A DNA stretch of 64,000 nucleotides. It comes from Microbotryomycetes sp. JL201. Its lineage: Eukaryota > Basidiomycota > Microbotryomycetes. Every line of letters begins with the position of its first letter. Position 1 is the first letter of the stretch. This document shows positions 1-11,300 of this stretch, piece after piece. The DNA lies in contig JAQYUZ010000011.1 of the NCBI GenBank assembly GCA_033819885.1, positions 372,001 to 436,000 on the forward strand. Reading direction: 5' to 3'. The notes below the pieces were generated by a model. That model did not search any database, was not told where the DNA came from, and was given only the letters and a program-made list of their open reading frames with translations. A program made the position numbers and the translations under genes.

Positions 1-94
1 TCATATCTTTAGCATGGCCCTGTCGAGGCTGGGAAGACGCAGAAGATTGAGCGTCGACTGATGCCGTGGCGCCTGTCATTGTCGACGGCGTCAT
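1..94 (-). CDS. possible N-terminus of a gene leaving the left edge
   Basis: On the minus strand an ATG at 94 opens a frame that stays open to the window edge. It encodes about 31 residues rich in Ser, Ala, Thr and Gln, starting MTPSTMTGATAS. Nothing in it identifies a family. It lies 216 bp beyond the stop of LEU2 on the same strand, so it would be the next tandem gene. The frame is short and low in complexity, so this is a weak call; the stretch may be plain intergenic DNA. Confidence 0.25.
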   Translation of the reverse strand, partial: MTPSTMTGATASVDAQSSASSQPRQGHAKDM

Positions 95-310
95 TGGTGT
101 CGCGAGCAGCTCGACAACGGTCAATCTTGATGACAGCAAGGCGAATTGACGGCCTGCGATGGCAGTGTGCGAACGTTCCCTCACAACATTGTGGATGTGA
201 CGACGAGAGACTCGGGGCTGATAGAAACGAAGACCTCCCGACTTCATGATTGCTTTTTGCAACAAAGCATTTTTCTGTCACTTGCTTATCTCCAACAACT
301 ATGCAACGAA
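95..310. other. intergenic stretch downstream of LEU2
   Basis: Between the LEU2 stop and the possible edge gene I see no conserved coding sequence, RNA or repeat. It is presumably the LEU2 3' region. Confidence 0.4.
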
Positions 311-1801
311 TCACTTTTGGAGCAACTTCGCCAAGACATCGCAAACAGCGTCGCCGACCTGCTTCGTCGACTTGTCGCCTCCCAGATCTTTTGTCCGGTA
401 CCCCAGACCGCCTGCCTGTTCGTCATCAAGAACTTGTCTGACAGCTTCTTCAACAACCTTCGCCTGGGCATCCTTGCCGAACGAGTACCTGAGCATAAGC
501 GCGATTGACAGAATTGTGCCAATCGGGTTTGCAATCTGCTGGCCGGCAATGTCGGGAGCAGAACCGTGAATTGGCTCGTACAGGCCAGGGATTGAGTTGA
601 CGCCGTCAGGAATGCCACCGAGCGATGCCGATGGCAAGAGGCCCAGAGATCCAGGAATGACCGAAGTCTCGTCCGACAAGACGTCGCCGAACAAGTTTTC
701 AGCTGTGAGAGCTTGTCAGCGTAAGTTCCAACAAGCAAAAAGCTATCGACGCACTCAATAGGATGCCGTTAAGCTTGCGTGGGTTTGCGCAGATGAGCAT
801 AGCGGCAGAGTCGACGAGCTGGTGCGTGACCTTGAGTTGAGGAAACTCGTTCGCGAGCGTCTCACTGACGACACGGCGCCACAAGCGACTTGTCGCGAGC
901 ACGTTGGCCTTGTCGACCGAAATGATATCCAGTGGCTGCTTCTCTGCCATGGCAAGGAACGCTGCGAGGCGCGTGATGCGTTGCACCTCGGCGACTGAGT
1001 AAGTGCATTCGTCCCTCGCGACGGCATCCTCGCCTTCGGTGGCTCCAGGCACGGCTTCTTTGCGGTCGCCAAAGTAGATGCCGCCAATCAGCTCACGAAC
1101 AACAACGATGGATGTGCCCTGAGCGATTTCTGGCTTGAGTGGCGAGTACGAGACGAGCGAAGGTGCTGGAAAGAGGGCGGGACGGATGTTGGCGTACAGG
1201 CCAAGCTGTTTGCGAAGCGCAAGCAAGCCGACTTCGGGCCTGAGTGTAGGGTGTGTGCCCCATTTTGGGCCACCGACAGCGCCTGTAGAATCGAAGTCTC
1301 GTCAGCCTTTTGAGTTGCAAGTCGTGTGCGAGACAGGGGACTGACCGAGCAGAATGGCGTCTGCAGACTTGCAAGCAGCGAGGGTAGAGTCTGGCAGCGG
1401 GTTCTGGTGGTTGTCGATGGCGATGCCACCAAAGTCATGAGCCTCGACCGTGAATTTCAAGTCCGAGTGAGCTGAGAGCGTGTCGAGCACCCTGACTGCT
1501 TGCTCGACGACTTCGGGGCCTGGACAATTGCAAGAGCGAACGTCAGTGAGCTAGTTCGACGTTTGTGGATGGTTGTTGGATAAGGATTGCGCTCATCCGC
1601 GGCTTAAGTCCGCCGTCTTCGGCTCGCTTAAGTGGCAGATTTGGCGACTCTGAGGAGCCGTGCATTTGCAGCACATCAAGCGCCTGACGACTTGACCTGA
1701 CACGCGGCATTTTGTCTGGCGCGAGACACTGAAGCAATCTCGTTGGACGCACCGATTCCGTCTCCTGGCAGCGACACAATCTTGTACGATGGCTGGCGCA
1801 T
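311..1801 (-). CDS. LEU2: 3-isopropylmalate dehydrogenase (leucine biosynthesis), with an apparent frame break in exon 2
   Basis: Leu2 oxidises and decarboxylates 3-isopropylmalate to 2-ketoisocaproate with NAD+, the third step of leucine synthesis. Four exons read well: 1801-1753, 1523-1346, 1282-755 and 702-311, with phase-matched gt...ag introns. Visible family motifs are SLPGDGIG, then GPEVVEQ across intron 1, [42 protein letters not shown] and [15 protein letters not shown], in that order. The expected length is about 380 residues. Intron 1 (229 nt) is long for this genome. The odd point is a threefold TGCT repeat at 1497-1508 (plus strand) in exon 2: the conserved frame before it and the conserved frame after it agree only if one 4-nt copy is absent. 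The exon sum, 1147 nt, is likewise a multiple of three only after subtracting 4. This may be a real lesion or a sequencing error. The gene is divergent from NOB1 with 225 bp between starts. Confidence 0.93.
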
Positions 1802-2026
1802 GTGTAGGGCGCGACGACGAGTGCATCGTTTCAGTCAGCTCGAGCGTAATCCAAGACCACAGTCCTTGCGCGGTTTACCATGACGAGTCTAGTGTTCGGG
1901 AGACGATTGACTCACTGGCGCTGCTGCGCACGTCGTCGTCGTTCAGGCGTGCGCAGCACAAAAACAGGAGGCGCTCGGTCCAAAAAAGTTCAGGCGAAAC
2001 GATCCGCGCTCTGACGGCTTACGACC

Positions 2027-3718
2027 ATGGCTTCGGCACCGCCAGCCCCTGCGTATGCGGGACGAGCACCATCGACTTCGTCGCCTGCCTCGACAGGCGC
2101 TGCCCACGAGCCGAGCATCAAGCATTTGATCGTCGACTCGTCGCCATTGCTGACGGCGCCGCTGAGCTCGTTGCGCGGCATGGCACAGCTGTACTATGTC
2201 ACGCCTGACGTTGTACAAGAGCTCAGAGACAAGCGGGGCAGGAACGTGCTCGACGAGGCACAGTTGCAATTGTACGACGCGAGCGGCCCGAGCGCAAGCG
2301 ACGACAGCGCACGAGGTCCAGGAGCAGGAGGATTGCAGGTCAAGCAGCCGACAGCAGAGGCAGTCGCAAGAAGTATGTCGCAAGCCTCCTACTAGGCTCG
2401 GCTGCATCCGCTAACTTGAAGATTTCGCAGTCACTGCGTTTGCGAGACGGACGGGTGACATTGCAGCTTTGTCACTCGCCGATATCCGAGTGCTCGCTTT
2501 GTGCTTGACGTACGAGATTCAAGAGAACGGAACCTGGCGCGTGAGAGACTACCCCGGACAAGTGCTTTCAGGTCCGCCACCATCGACAGACGCACCACAA
2601 AACAGCACTGGCGTGCCAGCGCAACACTCTGATGTCACAACGGACAACCTCACCAAGAAGGTGGATGAGCTCCGCGTTGCCGATGATGAAACCTCTCCAG
2701 CCCCTGGCGCCGCCGCCGCGCCCGATGCGCCGCCACAAGCACCGGCAGATCAAGGTGACAACATCGCCGAGCCTGTCGCAGCCGCCCTTGTAGATGCGGA
2801 CGACGCTGGGGACAAGGACGAGAATGCCGACGACGACGGGCTAGAGTCTGACGCGGAGTCTGACAGCTCCGGCGGCTCATGGATCACACCCGACAATGTC
2901 ACTCAACACAAGATCAAAGATATGGGGCTTTTCGCGGCTCCGACAAGCTCGTCCGCCACGAAGCCAAAGACGGTCATGAAAGCTGCAGTGTTGACAGGCG
3001 ATTTTGCCATGCAAAATGTCGCTTTGCAAATGGGCCTGAACGTGTTTGGCAGCGGTGGCAAACGAGTTCGAGAGGTCAGGACCTGGGTGTTGCGATGCCA
3101 TGCCTGTTTCAAGTGCGTTTTCAAAAGAAGCGGGACTCGATTTGTGCTTCAGACCCGACTGATTCATCTGTCTTTGCCTTGCACAGGCTGTGCAAAGACC
3201 CCGAAAAACGCTTTTGCCCTTCGTGCGGCGGCCCGACCTTGATTCGGACGTCCATCACCTACGTCCCCGCAACGCCCGAGAACCCTCAAGGTTACGTTCT
3301 TCATTTGAAAAAGAATTTCCAGTACAAACTGAGAGGTTCAGTGTACTCTCTGCCGACACCCAAAATGGGCAAAGCCGGAGGAAGCAACGTTGCCGCTCCA
3401 GTCTTGCGCGAAGACCAAAAGGAGTGGCAAAAGGGAGTCAGGACGGCAGAAAATCGCAAAATGAAAGAAGAGCGAGCTTTAATCAAGTCTGTTATGGACG
3501 AGAAAAACAAGAAAGGTGGCACTGCAGGATCAACGCCAGATGGTTTGCTCGGTTTCACGGATCTGGATTGGCAACCTGCCATGTTGATGGGCGAGAAAGG
3601 TAGAAGAAGAGGTGGTCGGAATGGCATGGGAGGAGATGTACCGCTTGACAAATCGGGCATGCCAATGATTGGCGTCGGTAGACGCAACCCGAACGAGGTC
3701 AGGAAGAAGAAAAAGTAA
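2027..3718 (+). CDS. NOB1: 20S pre-rRNA D-site endonuclease NOB1
   Basis: Nob1 cleaves 20S pre-rRNA at site D to form the 3' end of 18S rRNA in late cytoplasmic 40S particles. Three exons, 2027-2372, 2431-3112 and 3187-3718, join in phase to 519 residues. The N-terminal PIN domain shows the nuclease acidic start HLIVDSSPLL and, across intron 1, TAFARRTGDIAALSLADIRV, with the conserved TGD and D. An acidic linker rich in Asp and Ala follows. The zinc ribbon is RCHACFK (first CxxC), then intron 2, then RFCPSCGG (second CxxC). The C-terminus is basic and ends in KKKK, typical of the family. The ATG at 2027 is the first in frame and stands just before the Pro/Ala-rich leader. Confidence 0.95.
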
Positions 3719-3862
3719 GGCGTCGGACAAGTTTTCATGATTTGTCCTTTTTTTTTCCTCCTCTTCCGCGCGTGTCCGAGACGAATGTTGTTATTTTAAG
3801 CGTTTGATTGACCGAGACCAGCTCGAACCCTACACATGACAACGACTTGGATAGCATCGGCT

Positions 3863-6162
3863 CTAGAACGTCAAGATCTCTTGCCCATGATATTTGTACC
3901 AGTGCTCCCAGGCTCTCTTCTTCACGTTGCTGGGACTGCTAATGATGCCCGACCATTTCGCCATTCTGCGCTTCTTGCCAGGTGCCAACGGCACGTCTTT
4001 GCATTTTTTGCACGCCCACAAACCTTTGCGAGGGTTGTCTGGACCTGGTTCGAATTCAAAACAATTTTCGAAAGTGGGCTCGTCGACAGTGTGATTTGGT
4101 ACAGTCTTGTTTCGAGTCGCGATAGGTCGAGCGATCGGGGTCGGTCGTGAATTCTGACGAGATTGATGAGGACTCGACCTCTGATCGGCGGCATACGCTG
4201 GATCAACTTCAATGTCGGGCACCTGAGCAGGTCTCGAGTTCAGACTATGCGAAGCTTGAAGAACGTGAGACTGCTCACCTCGAACGAGTTCAGACCGGCG
4301 AGACTAAGGAAATCGTTGGAGCCAGGATCTTGCTCCGCTGGAGGCAACTGCAATTGACTTGGATCAACCGTCTCCAAGCTCCATTCGTGCTCCGAAGAGT
4401 ACTGATGAGTTCGTGTCAGTGTTTGAGCGCAGCGCACGCGTCGCTCACTGAACCAACCTGGTTAAAGTGAGGTCCAGCCAAGTCGGGAACTATGCTCGAG
4501 GGTGCAAATGATGGCGACATTGTCTCAGCGGGCGACCAATGTCTGCCACCACCACTGCCGCTCGCATCTGTCAGATCGGACGCTGCATAGTCCTTACACC
4601 GGAATCGTCGTCACATTACGCCTCTGCAAGCGGAACAAGTCGGCTCACCAACGTCTCAAAGAGCGGAGATCTCGATGCAGAACGCGAATCGCGACTCTCA
4701 CTCGAAGGGGTTGGCTCGGCGGCGTAAGGAACGTCCACAAAATCGCCACTGAACGGTCCGTAAGGGTCGTATGCGCTGTAAGCAGAGGATTTTGGCACAT
4801 GCTCGTCGTCCGGTAGCGGCGGTGGTGGGGAGTAGCGATACGTCACCGCACCAGCGAAAAAGCACTCGGGGGGAGAGGGTGTCGGAAGCTGCAGTGGCGC
4901 AGGCGGTGGCGGAGCGGCTGCGATCGGCGCTGGGGGATGGGCAGTGCCAGGTGATTGAATCGCGAGCGACCTGTGACGGGGTACTGCCTGCCCACTTCGA
5001 GCCGTGATCGCGCTGCCACCGTGTCGAGGCTCGTTACGCCTTGTGGGAGAAGGTGGCTGCCGATCGCAGCCGACCGTCTCGAGCTCAAGCTCGGCTAGTG
5101 ATTGCGATCCGGAGCCACTCATTAAAGCGTGAGTGCCTCCTGAACGCCGCAAAGTAGAAGGGGTCGGAGGCAAACTTGATTTGTTTGCCGTACGAGGCTG
5201 ACCTCTCGGCCTACTTGACTGCGGAGAAGCAGGCAACGGGCGAGCTTGTCGACCAAATTCGAGTGCTGTCTGACGAGCGGCGCTCGACAACAAGATTGGC
5301 GACTCCTGCTTGTTACGATTGCGCGTGACTGCGTTTGCTGTTACTGCACTCAGCTGAGACTCCCCCGTGGAATGAGTATCAGCCTCTTTCGTCCTGACTG
5401 GCTTTTGTCGACTGGTCGCTGCATCCAGCACAGGGTCATAGTCCTCGTCCGTATTACTATCGTCTGAAATCTCGACATCGCTTTCCTCGTTTGAAGAAGG
5501 GTCGCCCTCGATCAAGCTTTGACGGTGGCTTGTGCTGACCAAGCGCGCGCTCACAAGTTGCGGCACAGAGACTGTCGAGAGTTTGAGGTATGCAGAGGAC
5601 TCGGCCCCCACATCGCTACGAGATTCTTGTCCGCCTCTTCGTAGCTGCTCTAGCCCGCGAAGCTTCGGTCCACCACCAGGGCTTGTCTTGACTCCTTGTT
5701 GAACGTGCTGGGTGCGTGTGCTTGGCTTGCTGCTAGCTTGTTGGCTCGTGTCAGGCTGGGAACCAGGCTGTGCCGGTAGTTCGTGCCTTTGAGCATGTCC
5801 AGACTGCAGCGGAGGAGCAGCATGCCGTATTTGAGCACCTTTATTCGCCTCTGCGCCGAACAAGCTCAGGCGAGTGAGACCGTCTGCAATGTCGTCGCTC
5901 TGAGCTGTGGGGGTTGCTTCGGTCCGGGTCTCGTCCTGCAAAACACATTCGCTGAGCACTCATATCGAGCATTGACTTGTAAAGCACTCACCATGATGCG
6001 CAGCCTGTCCAGGGCTATCAGGCTGGCAAGCTGCAGCTCTTCCAGGTCCAGCGCTTCTCGGACCGGCTGCGACTGAGAGCTTTGAGGTGCAGATGAATCG
6101 CATCCGGAGGCACCAGAAGGAGTCCGCGTGTATTCTGATGCTATTGACGGGGATAGGCGCAT
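3863..6162 (-). CDS. unrecognised large disordered protein with a C-terminal C2H2-like motif
   Basis: I do not recognise this protein. The start is the ATG at 6162 (MRLSPSIASEYTRTP). A first exon to about 5992 is followed by an exon from about 5940 to 4660, then short exons near 4548-4460, 4405-4280 and 4218-3863, all with in-phase gt...ag introns. About the first 600 residues are rich in Ser, Pro, Gln and Arg, with a proline-rich run near 4850-4960 and an acidic stretch near 5440-5500 (SNEESDVEISDDSNTDEDYD). The last 60 residues are different: basic, Trp-rich and compact, with GLWACKKCKD and later WEHWYKYHG. This gives C-x2-C-x32-H-x4-H, the order of a BED or C2H2-type zinc site with a long spacer. 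A nuclear DNA- or RNA-binding regulator is possible but unproven. The stop converges with NOB1, 144 bp away. Confidence 0.7.
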
Positions 6163-6388
6163 AGTGAGGTCAGTTGCGCTCGAGAAGAAAGATCCGCGGA
6201 TTCGACGCCAGACGAACTTGATTTGTCGATTGTGCAGACCGTCAACACCAGGAGATAAGGACGTGTTTGTTTGTACAACAGCTTTATCAAATAAAGTGAA
6301 GCCGAAAACGTTCAATCGAATGCAAAAGTCACGTGACCATCCTTTGGTCACAAGATTTCTGCCATTTTACCTCGAGGAGCAATCGACT

Positions 6389-7488
6389 TCAAAGCTCAGC
6401 CGTAGTGGGTTTGTCCACGACGTTTACTATGTCTTGCTCTTCAGGCTCGGGTAGATTGAGCAATTGTTGTTCGAGCTTGGCTCGCTCAACTCGGCTCTGA
6501 TACAAACGGTGCGAACGTGTCGGCCATAGCGATGGCTCTCAAAAAGGAAGACAACGATATGAGCTCACCTTGAGGCTCGCCAATGCCTTCCGGACGTGAT
6601 CAACCAGGGAGGACATTGGGTGGCGATACATTTCGAGCGTGATGACGGCAACGTACGAGAAGCCTATCGAGTGCGAGAAGCGTACTTTTCAGTCGCGAGC
6701 GCGTCACAGAACAAAAGGTCTTGGCTTTCCTCTGTCTTACCTGGCACGACCCACTTTTTTGGACCGACGTCGTTTGGTTCCGTCTCGATCACGATTTCCC
6801 CCCGCTCGTTCGTCCTTGCACCTCTGACCAGAACGAGCCTGAAAGCTTCTCTCAGTCTGCGTTTACACCTTTCTCGAACGACAGCGTGTTTGTGGACTTT
6901 GCGTTTGCCGGCGAGGATGGTCAACTCTAACGTGTAAGGTTTTCGTCTGTTTTTCATTGTTCGCAGCCTATCGAGGCGCTGCTGTGGCGTGATCGCAGGG
7001 TCGATCAAGTTGGACAAGTCGACTGTATGTTCAAGTGATGGTGGCGGAGTCGGTCTCAGCAGGTGGTCCGACTTGGGCCGAGCGGGTAGGTGCGCTGGAC
7101 GCCTCTTTGGTGAGGGAAAGCATCGTAGACTGAATAGCGGATCCGCCGAAGAGCTGTGCACGAGAGGCCCTCTCTCAGGAAACAGGTTGGTCGTGTCGGC
7201 CGAGTACGGCAGCGAGCGAAACTGACGGTACGACTCAACGGATCAGGACATGACGTAGGCGAGCGGATGCATCCCTGGCGGACTGACTCTAAGTTTGTAC
7301 GCGCTATCTCGAAGCTGGCTGAGCTCGGGCGTCCGACGATTGGAATTGCTGCTGCTGCTGCTACTGCTGCTGGGCGGTTCACTGGGCGCTGCACTTGATG
7401 AAATCGATCTTCCGAGCACAATAGTCGTGATCGTCGGCAGCCAACTTGTCGCGCAAGGCGATCGACACAGACGACGTAGTTGAGGCAT
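6389..7488 (-). CDS. mitochondrial protein resembling RNase P protein component RnpA
   Basis: Four exons (7488-7288, 7221-about 6748, about 6662-6571, about 6501-6389) give roughly 290 residues. The N-terminus (MPQLRRLCRSPCATSW) has Arg, Ser and Ala but no acidic residue, like a mitochondrial targeting peptide, and is followed by a polyserine run. The middle carries LELTILAGKRKVHKHAVVRE and RCKRRLREAFRLVLVRGA. The pattern AVVRERCKRRLREAFR closely parallels the RNR box of bacterial RnpA (AVxRNRxKRxxREAFR). After the next intron GFSYVAVITLEMYRHPMSSL follows, in the place of the RnpA strand that ends in 'VVIAR' before the last helix. RnpA is the protein partner of bacterial RNase P RNA; yeast mitochondria use the unrelated Rpm2. 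A mitoribosomal or rRNA-binding role is an alternative. Fold resemblance is by eye only. Confidence 0.75.
7348..7372. repeat. imperfect GCT/AGC trinucleotide repeat
   Basis: Seven to eight GCT units with one GCT-to-ACT change. On the minus strand they encode the polyserine run of the RnpA-like protein, between its presumed targeting peptide and the folded part. A slippage-prone tract in a linker. Confidence 0.85.
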
Positions 7489-7713
7489 GAGCGCACACCC
7501 AATTCGGTTCAAGAGCACTAGTGTTACAACAATTGTCTTGCTGCCTAATATTCGAGCGTGTATGCCTCTTTTTTTCTTTGTGGTTGATACTGCTACACAT
7601 TGATGCTGAACGAGAACATACCGCCGTCATGACCGCCTGGCTAGTGGCCCGAGCCAGAACTGCTGCGACAATCCGAATGTTTGCCACCGGCCAAACACTG
7701 CTTGCGGCAAGTG

Positions 7714-8189
7714 TCAAGATACGAAAATGACGAGAATGACTGCGTCAGCCTGCGCCTGCTCTGCCTATCGTTTCGCCCGTTGGAATGATGATCGCGGCTG
7801 ATCGACACTGACCCCAGTATGCCCACTTCCTGCCTGCCCACTTCGCGGCGAACGGGATCAAGACGACGTTGATCAATAGCTGGAGCTGTCTGATGGACTC
7901 TTCCCACTGCAGCTGGTCTTCCTGAGCTTGGCGGACAGAGTCCCATGACGACTGAGAGCTGCCGCTCGACGACGCCGACGATGCGTCTGTATGGCGTTGG
8001 ATCAGCCGCGTGCAGGCGGCTGTCCAAGAAAGAGGAATGCTCACCAGTGACGTCTGAGCGTGAACTTGCTGATCGCCGGCGCCGCACAAGTCCAAGCGGC
8101 GGCCAGTCTGTTGCGGGCGGGACCAGCCACGACTCTGACAGGTATCCTGACGGCGACAGCGGCCCTGCGTCAGTCGACATGGCCTCCAA
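7714..8189 (-). CDS. small membrane protein, probable Mim2-like outer mitochondrial membrane factor
   Basis: Three exons, 8189-8045, 7986-7813 and 7739-7714, join in phase to 114 residues. The first 75 are polar and Ser-rich; the last 40 read EDQLQWEESIRQLQLLINVV, then LIPFAAKWAGRKWAYW, then VILVIFVS and stop. A polar region, a QWEES helix and one hydrophobic segment followed by GRK-W-Y resemble the fungal Mim2 family as I remember it. Mim2 works with Mim1 to insert helical proteins into the outer mitochondrial membrane. The match is from memory and the last exon codes for only eight residues, so the family is tentative; the exon structure is better supported. A second ATG lies at 8180. The gene diverges from dynein with 170 bp between starts. 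Confidence 0.7.
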
Positions 8190-8359
8190 GGTGAGACTGC
8201 GTCCGAGCGGTGGTGGCCCGAGCGGAGGCGTGGCTGCAAGGCAAAGCCAGGCGCGTCGCCGCGCGTCTGTCGGATTCGGCGATCCGTGCGCTGCGCATCT
8301 CTTGCACTCACACTCTCGCGGCTCGGCTCCTCGTCGACTCGGCGTTCATCCCGCGGCAG

Positions 8360-11300
8360 ATGGATCCTCCGTCTCGCGCTCCGGCCGTCGCGGACGAGGA
8401 CGCTGTTGCTGCAACGACGGTCGAGCTGAGCGTCGTCGACAAGTTCTTGCGCCAGCTCGTGCCGCTCGTCATTGGCGTCGACCCGGCAGACCTCGAGACG
8501 CTCCTAGAGTCGAACCAGTACGCGCATACGGCGCTCAAGTGGGCCTCGGACGCGACAACAGGCGCGCTCTACATCGTCAAGCTGCGCGACGAGCTCGAAC
8601 CCGACTCGAAAGGCGAGCATGCCAACGTACACACCCCTCAAAGACTTGAGCATGTCGCTGATAATGTTCATGCTCCATGCAGGTGACGGCAGCGGCGATG
8701 ACTCGACGGCAGACAGCTTCACGCTGCAAGCCTCGACCAGCTTGTCCTTCTCACCAAACCAATCAGCAACACTCGCCATCATCAAGCACGTGCCTGTATT
8801 AGACACGGCGCTTCCGTTGTCGTCGCAACTCCACTTTCTCAATACATTCGGACCAGCCGCCGCCACTTCATCGTTCAGCAACGCAGCAGCCACAGCCGCC
8901 TCAGGTGGCCAAATCTACGAAGGCCTCCACAAGCTTGTGCATTATGGTGTCGCCCCAGCATTCGACGCTTTCGTGGAGAGCAAAGCAAAGAAGCAGGCCA
9001 CGACAGCAGCAAGGCGGCTCGAAGACGCCAAGGACGCTGACAAGCTAGGCGTCCCCATGACGAAAAAGAAGTTTGCAGAGCTCGAGCTTTCTCTGCTACA
9101 TTGTCCGTCAGACGCTGCTTTCCTGCGTGTTAGTGTCATATGGGGCTGACACCTGACAACACACATACAGTGCAGCAAAATGTCGAAATTCCAGAAATCC
9201 ACCTCACGACGCATGCCGCCGTAACGGCCGCGATCGCGTCAGCTCAGGCAGCAGGCAAACGTCCGACAGTGGACGACATCGACCCAGCCCTGGTGGAAGA
9301 CCCGCACTTTCTCAACAGACTCCAAGGCGAGGTCAACAGCTGGATCAAAGAAATTCAAAAGGTCACAAAGCTCAGTCGCGACGTGGCCAGCGGCACTGCC
9401 AGTCAAGAAATCAACTTTTGGCTGAGCATGGAGCGCGCCCTCGATGGGATCGAAGAGCAATTGCGAAGCGACCCGGTTGTATTGACGCTGGACGTCTTGC
9501 GCCACGCAAAGCGCTTCCACGCCACTGTCTCATTCATTGCCGACACGGGCCTGAAGGAGGCTACAGACGTTGGTACGTACCGCGTTTCCACTCACACGTC
9601 GAGTGCGTGACCCTGATCTCGATCGCAGTGCACAAGTATAACCAACTTATGAAGGATTTCCCACTCAACGAACTGCTCGCCGCGACCGACCTCGCCAAAG
9701 TACAAGAGAGCATCCTTCTCGTTTTTGGACACATCAACAAGAAACTAAAGCTCTCGCCCTATCCAATCCGGCGCGCTCTCCCTCTCGTCGAGGCTATCTC
9801 GCGCGACCTCTATGAGCAACTGCTCAAGGTGCTCGGATCTATGCGAATCACGTACCTCGATTATCCAGCTTTTGAGCGGGCAATGTCTACGTGTTCTGCC
9901 GTGTTCCACGCCTGGGATGACTCATTGAAAGAGTTTACGAACGTGGCGCGCGAAGTGACCCGCAAACGCTCGGAAAAGTTTATCCCGATCAAGATCAGTG
10001 CGGCGCACGCCAAGCTGCAAGAACGCGTCGCATACTTTCGGCAATTCAGAAAGCAACATCACCAGTTGCAAGTTATGGTCAAGCCTTTGGGAGCCGAGGC
10101 TCGTTCCATAATGAACGGATCGGACGCGGTCGAGCGTCAGATCGGTTTCGGAGAGCTCGACATGGACTTGGAGGTAAGCACTGGATCGTCCACAGAATCA
10201 AACATGCTCTGCTTGACACAACGTCAACAATTAGGTGCGACAAGCGTACGAGAGTATCAAGAACATTGACGTGCTCGACGTGTCAACGTCAGGCTCCGAA
10301 ATATGGACCACAGCCGAGACGACGTACAACGAGCGCGTCGCACGCGTCGAGAACCAAATCATCTCGCGTCTCCGTGATCGTCTTGGAAGCGCGCGCAATG
10401 CAAACGAGATGTTTCGCGTCTTTTCAAAGTTTAACGCGTTGTTCGTCCGGCCAAAAATTCGAGGTCAGATGAAAATACATTTTCTTGCATTCACGCGTCA
10501 TTCACATTAATGCCGCTGTGTACAGGTGCCATCGCCGAGTACCAGTCTCAGTTAATCGAGTCCGTCAAGGACGACATTCGCCTCTTGCACGACAAATTCA
10601 AAAAGTCTTACCAGGACTCGGAGGCATATCACATGTCGCAGTTACGCGACTATGCGCCCGTCTCTGGCGCCATTATCTGGGCCAAACAGATTGAAAGACA
10701 ACTGTCGACATACATGAAGCGCGTCGAAGACGTGCTCGGCAAAGGATGGGAACTGTACGCCGAAGGCCAGAAGCTACACACTGAGAGCCAGTCTTTCCGT
10801 CGCAAGCTTGACACGAGACCGATCTACGAAGCGTGGTTGCAAGACATCAACCGGCGCAATTTGCAAATTAGTGGCAGGCTTTTTGAAATCACGCGGTCGC
10901 GCACGGCAGATGGAGGCAACGCCGTCCAGCTGTCTGTTGACTTTGATCCACAAGTTATCACTCTGTTCAAGGAAGTTCGCAACATGCTCTGGCTTGGGTT
11001 CCAGGTGCCGCACACGATTAGCAACATTGCCAAGGACGCGAAACGAGTGTACCCACATGCTGTTAGCTTGATGGAGGCCGTACAGACGTACACGCAGACG
11101 GTCGCCAAGGTGCAAGGGCATCCTGAGATTGCGATGCTCGTAGCAGAGTCGCATGCTAGTGCACAACAACAGATTGCAAAAGGTGAGCAGCAGCGTGTAC
11201 CGAAAAATACCGTAGCTGACACATGCTCCTTAGGGATGAATCTGCGTTGGGAGCAATTTGTCAATTCGTTCGACACTCGAACTTCTGTACCTTTTCTGCC

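Noticed and set aside
2568-2880. Antisense open frames across the NOB1 acidic linker
   Set aside because: Low complexity Arg/Gly products caused by the GC-rich Asp/Ala codons of NOB1.
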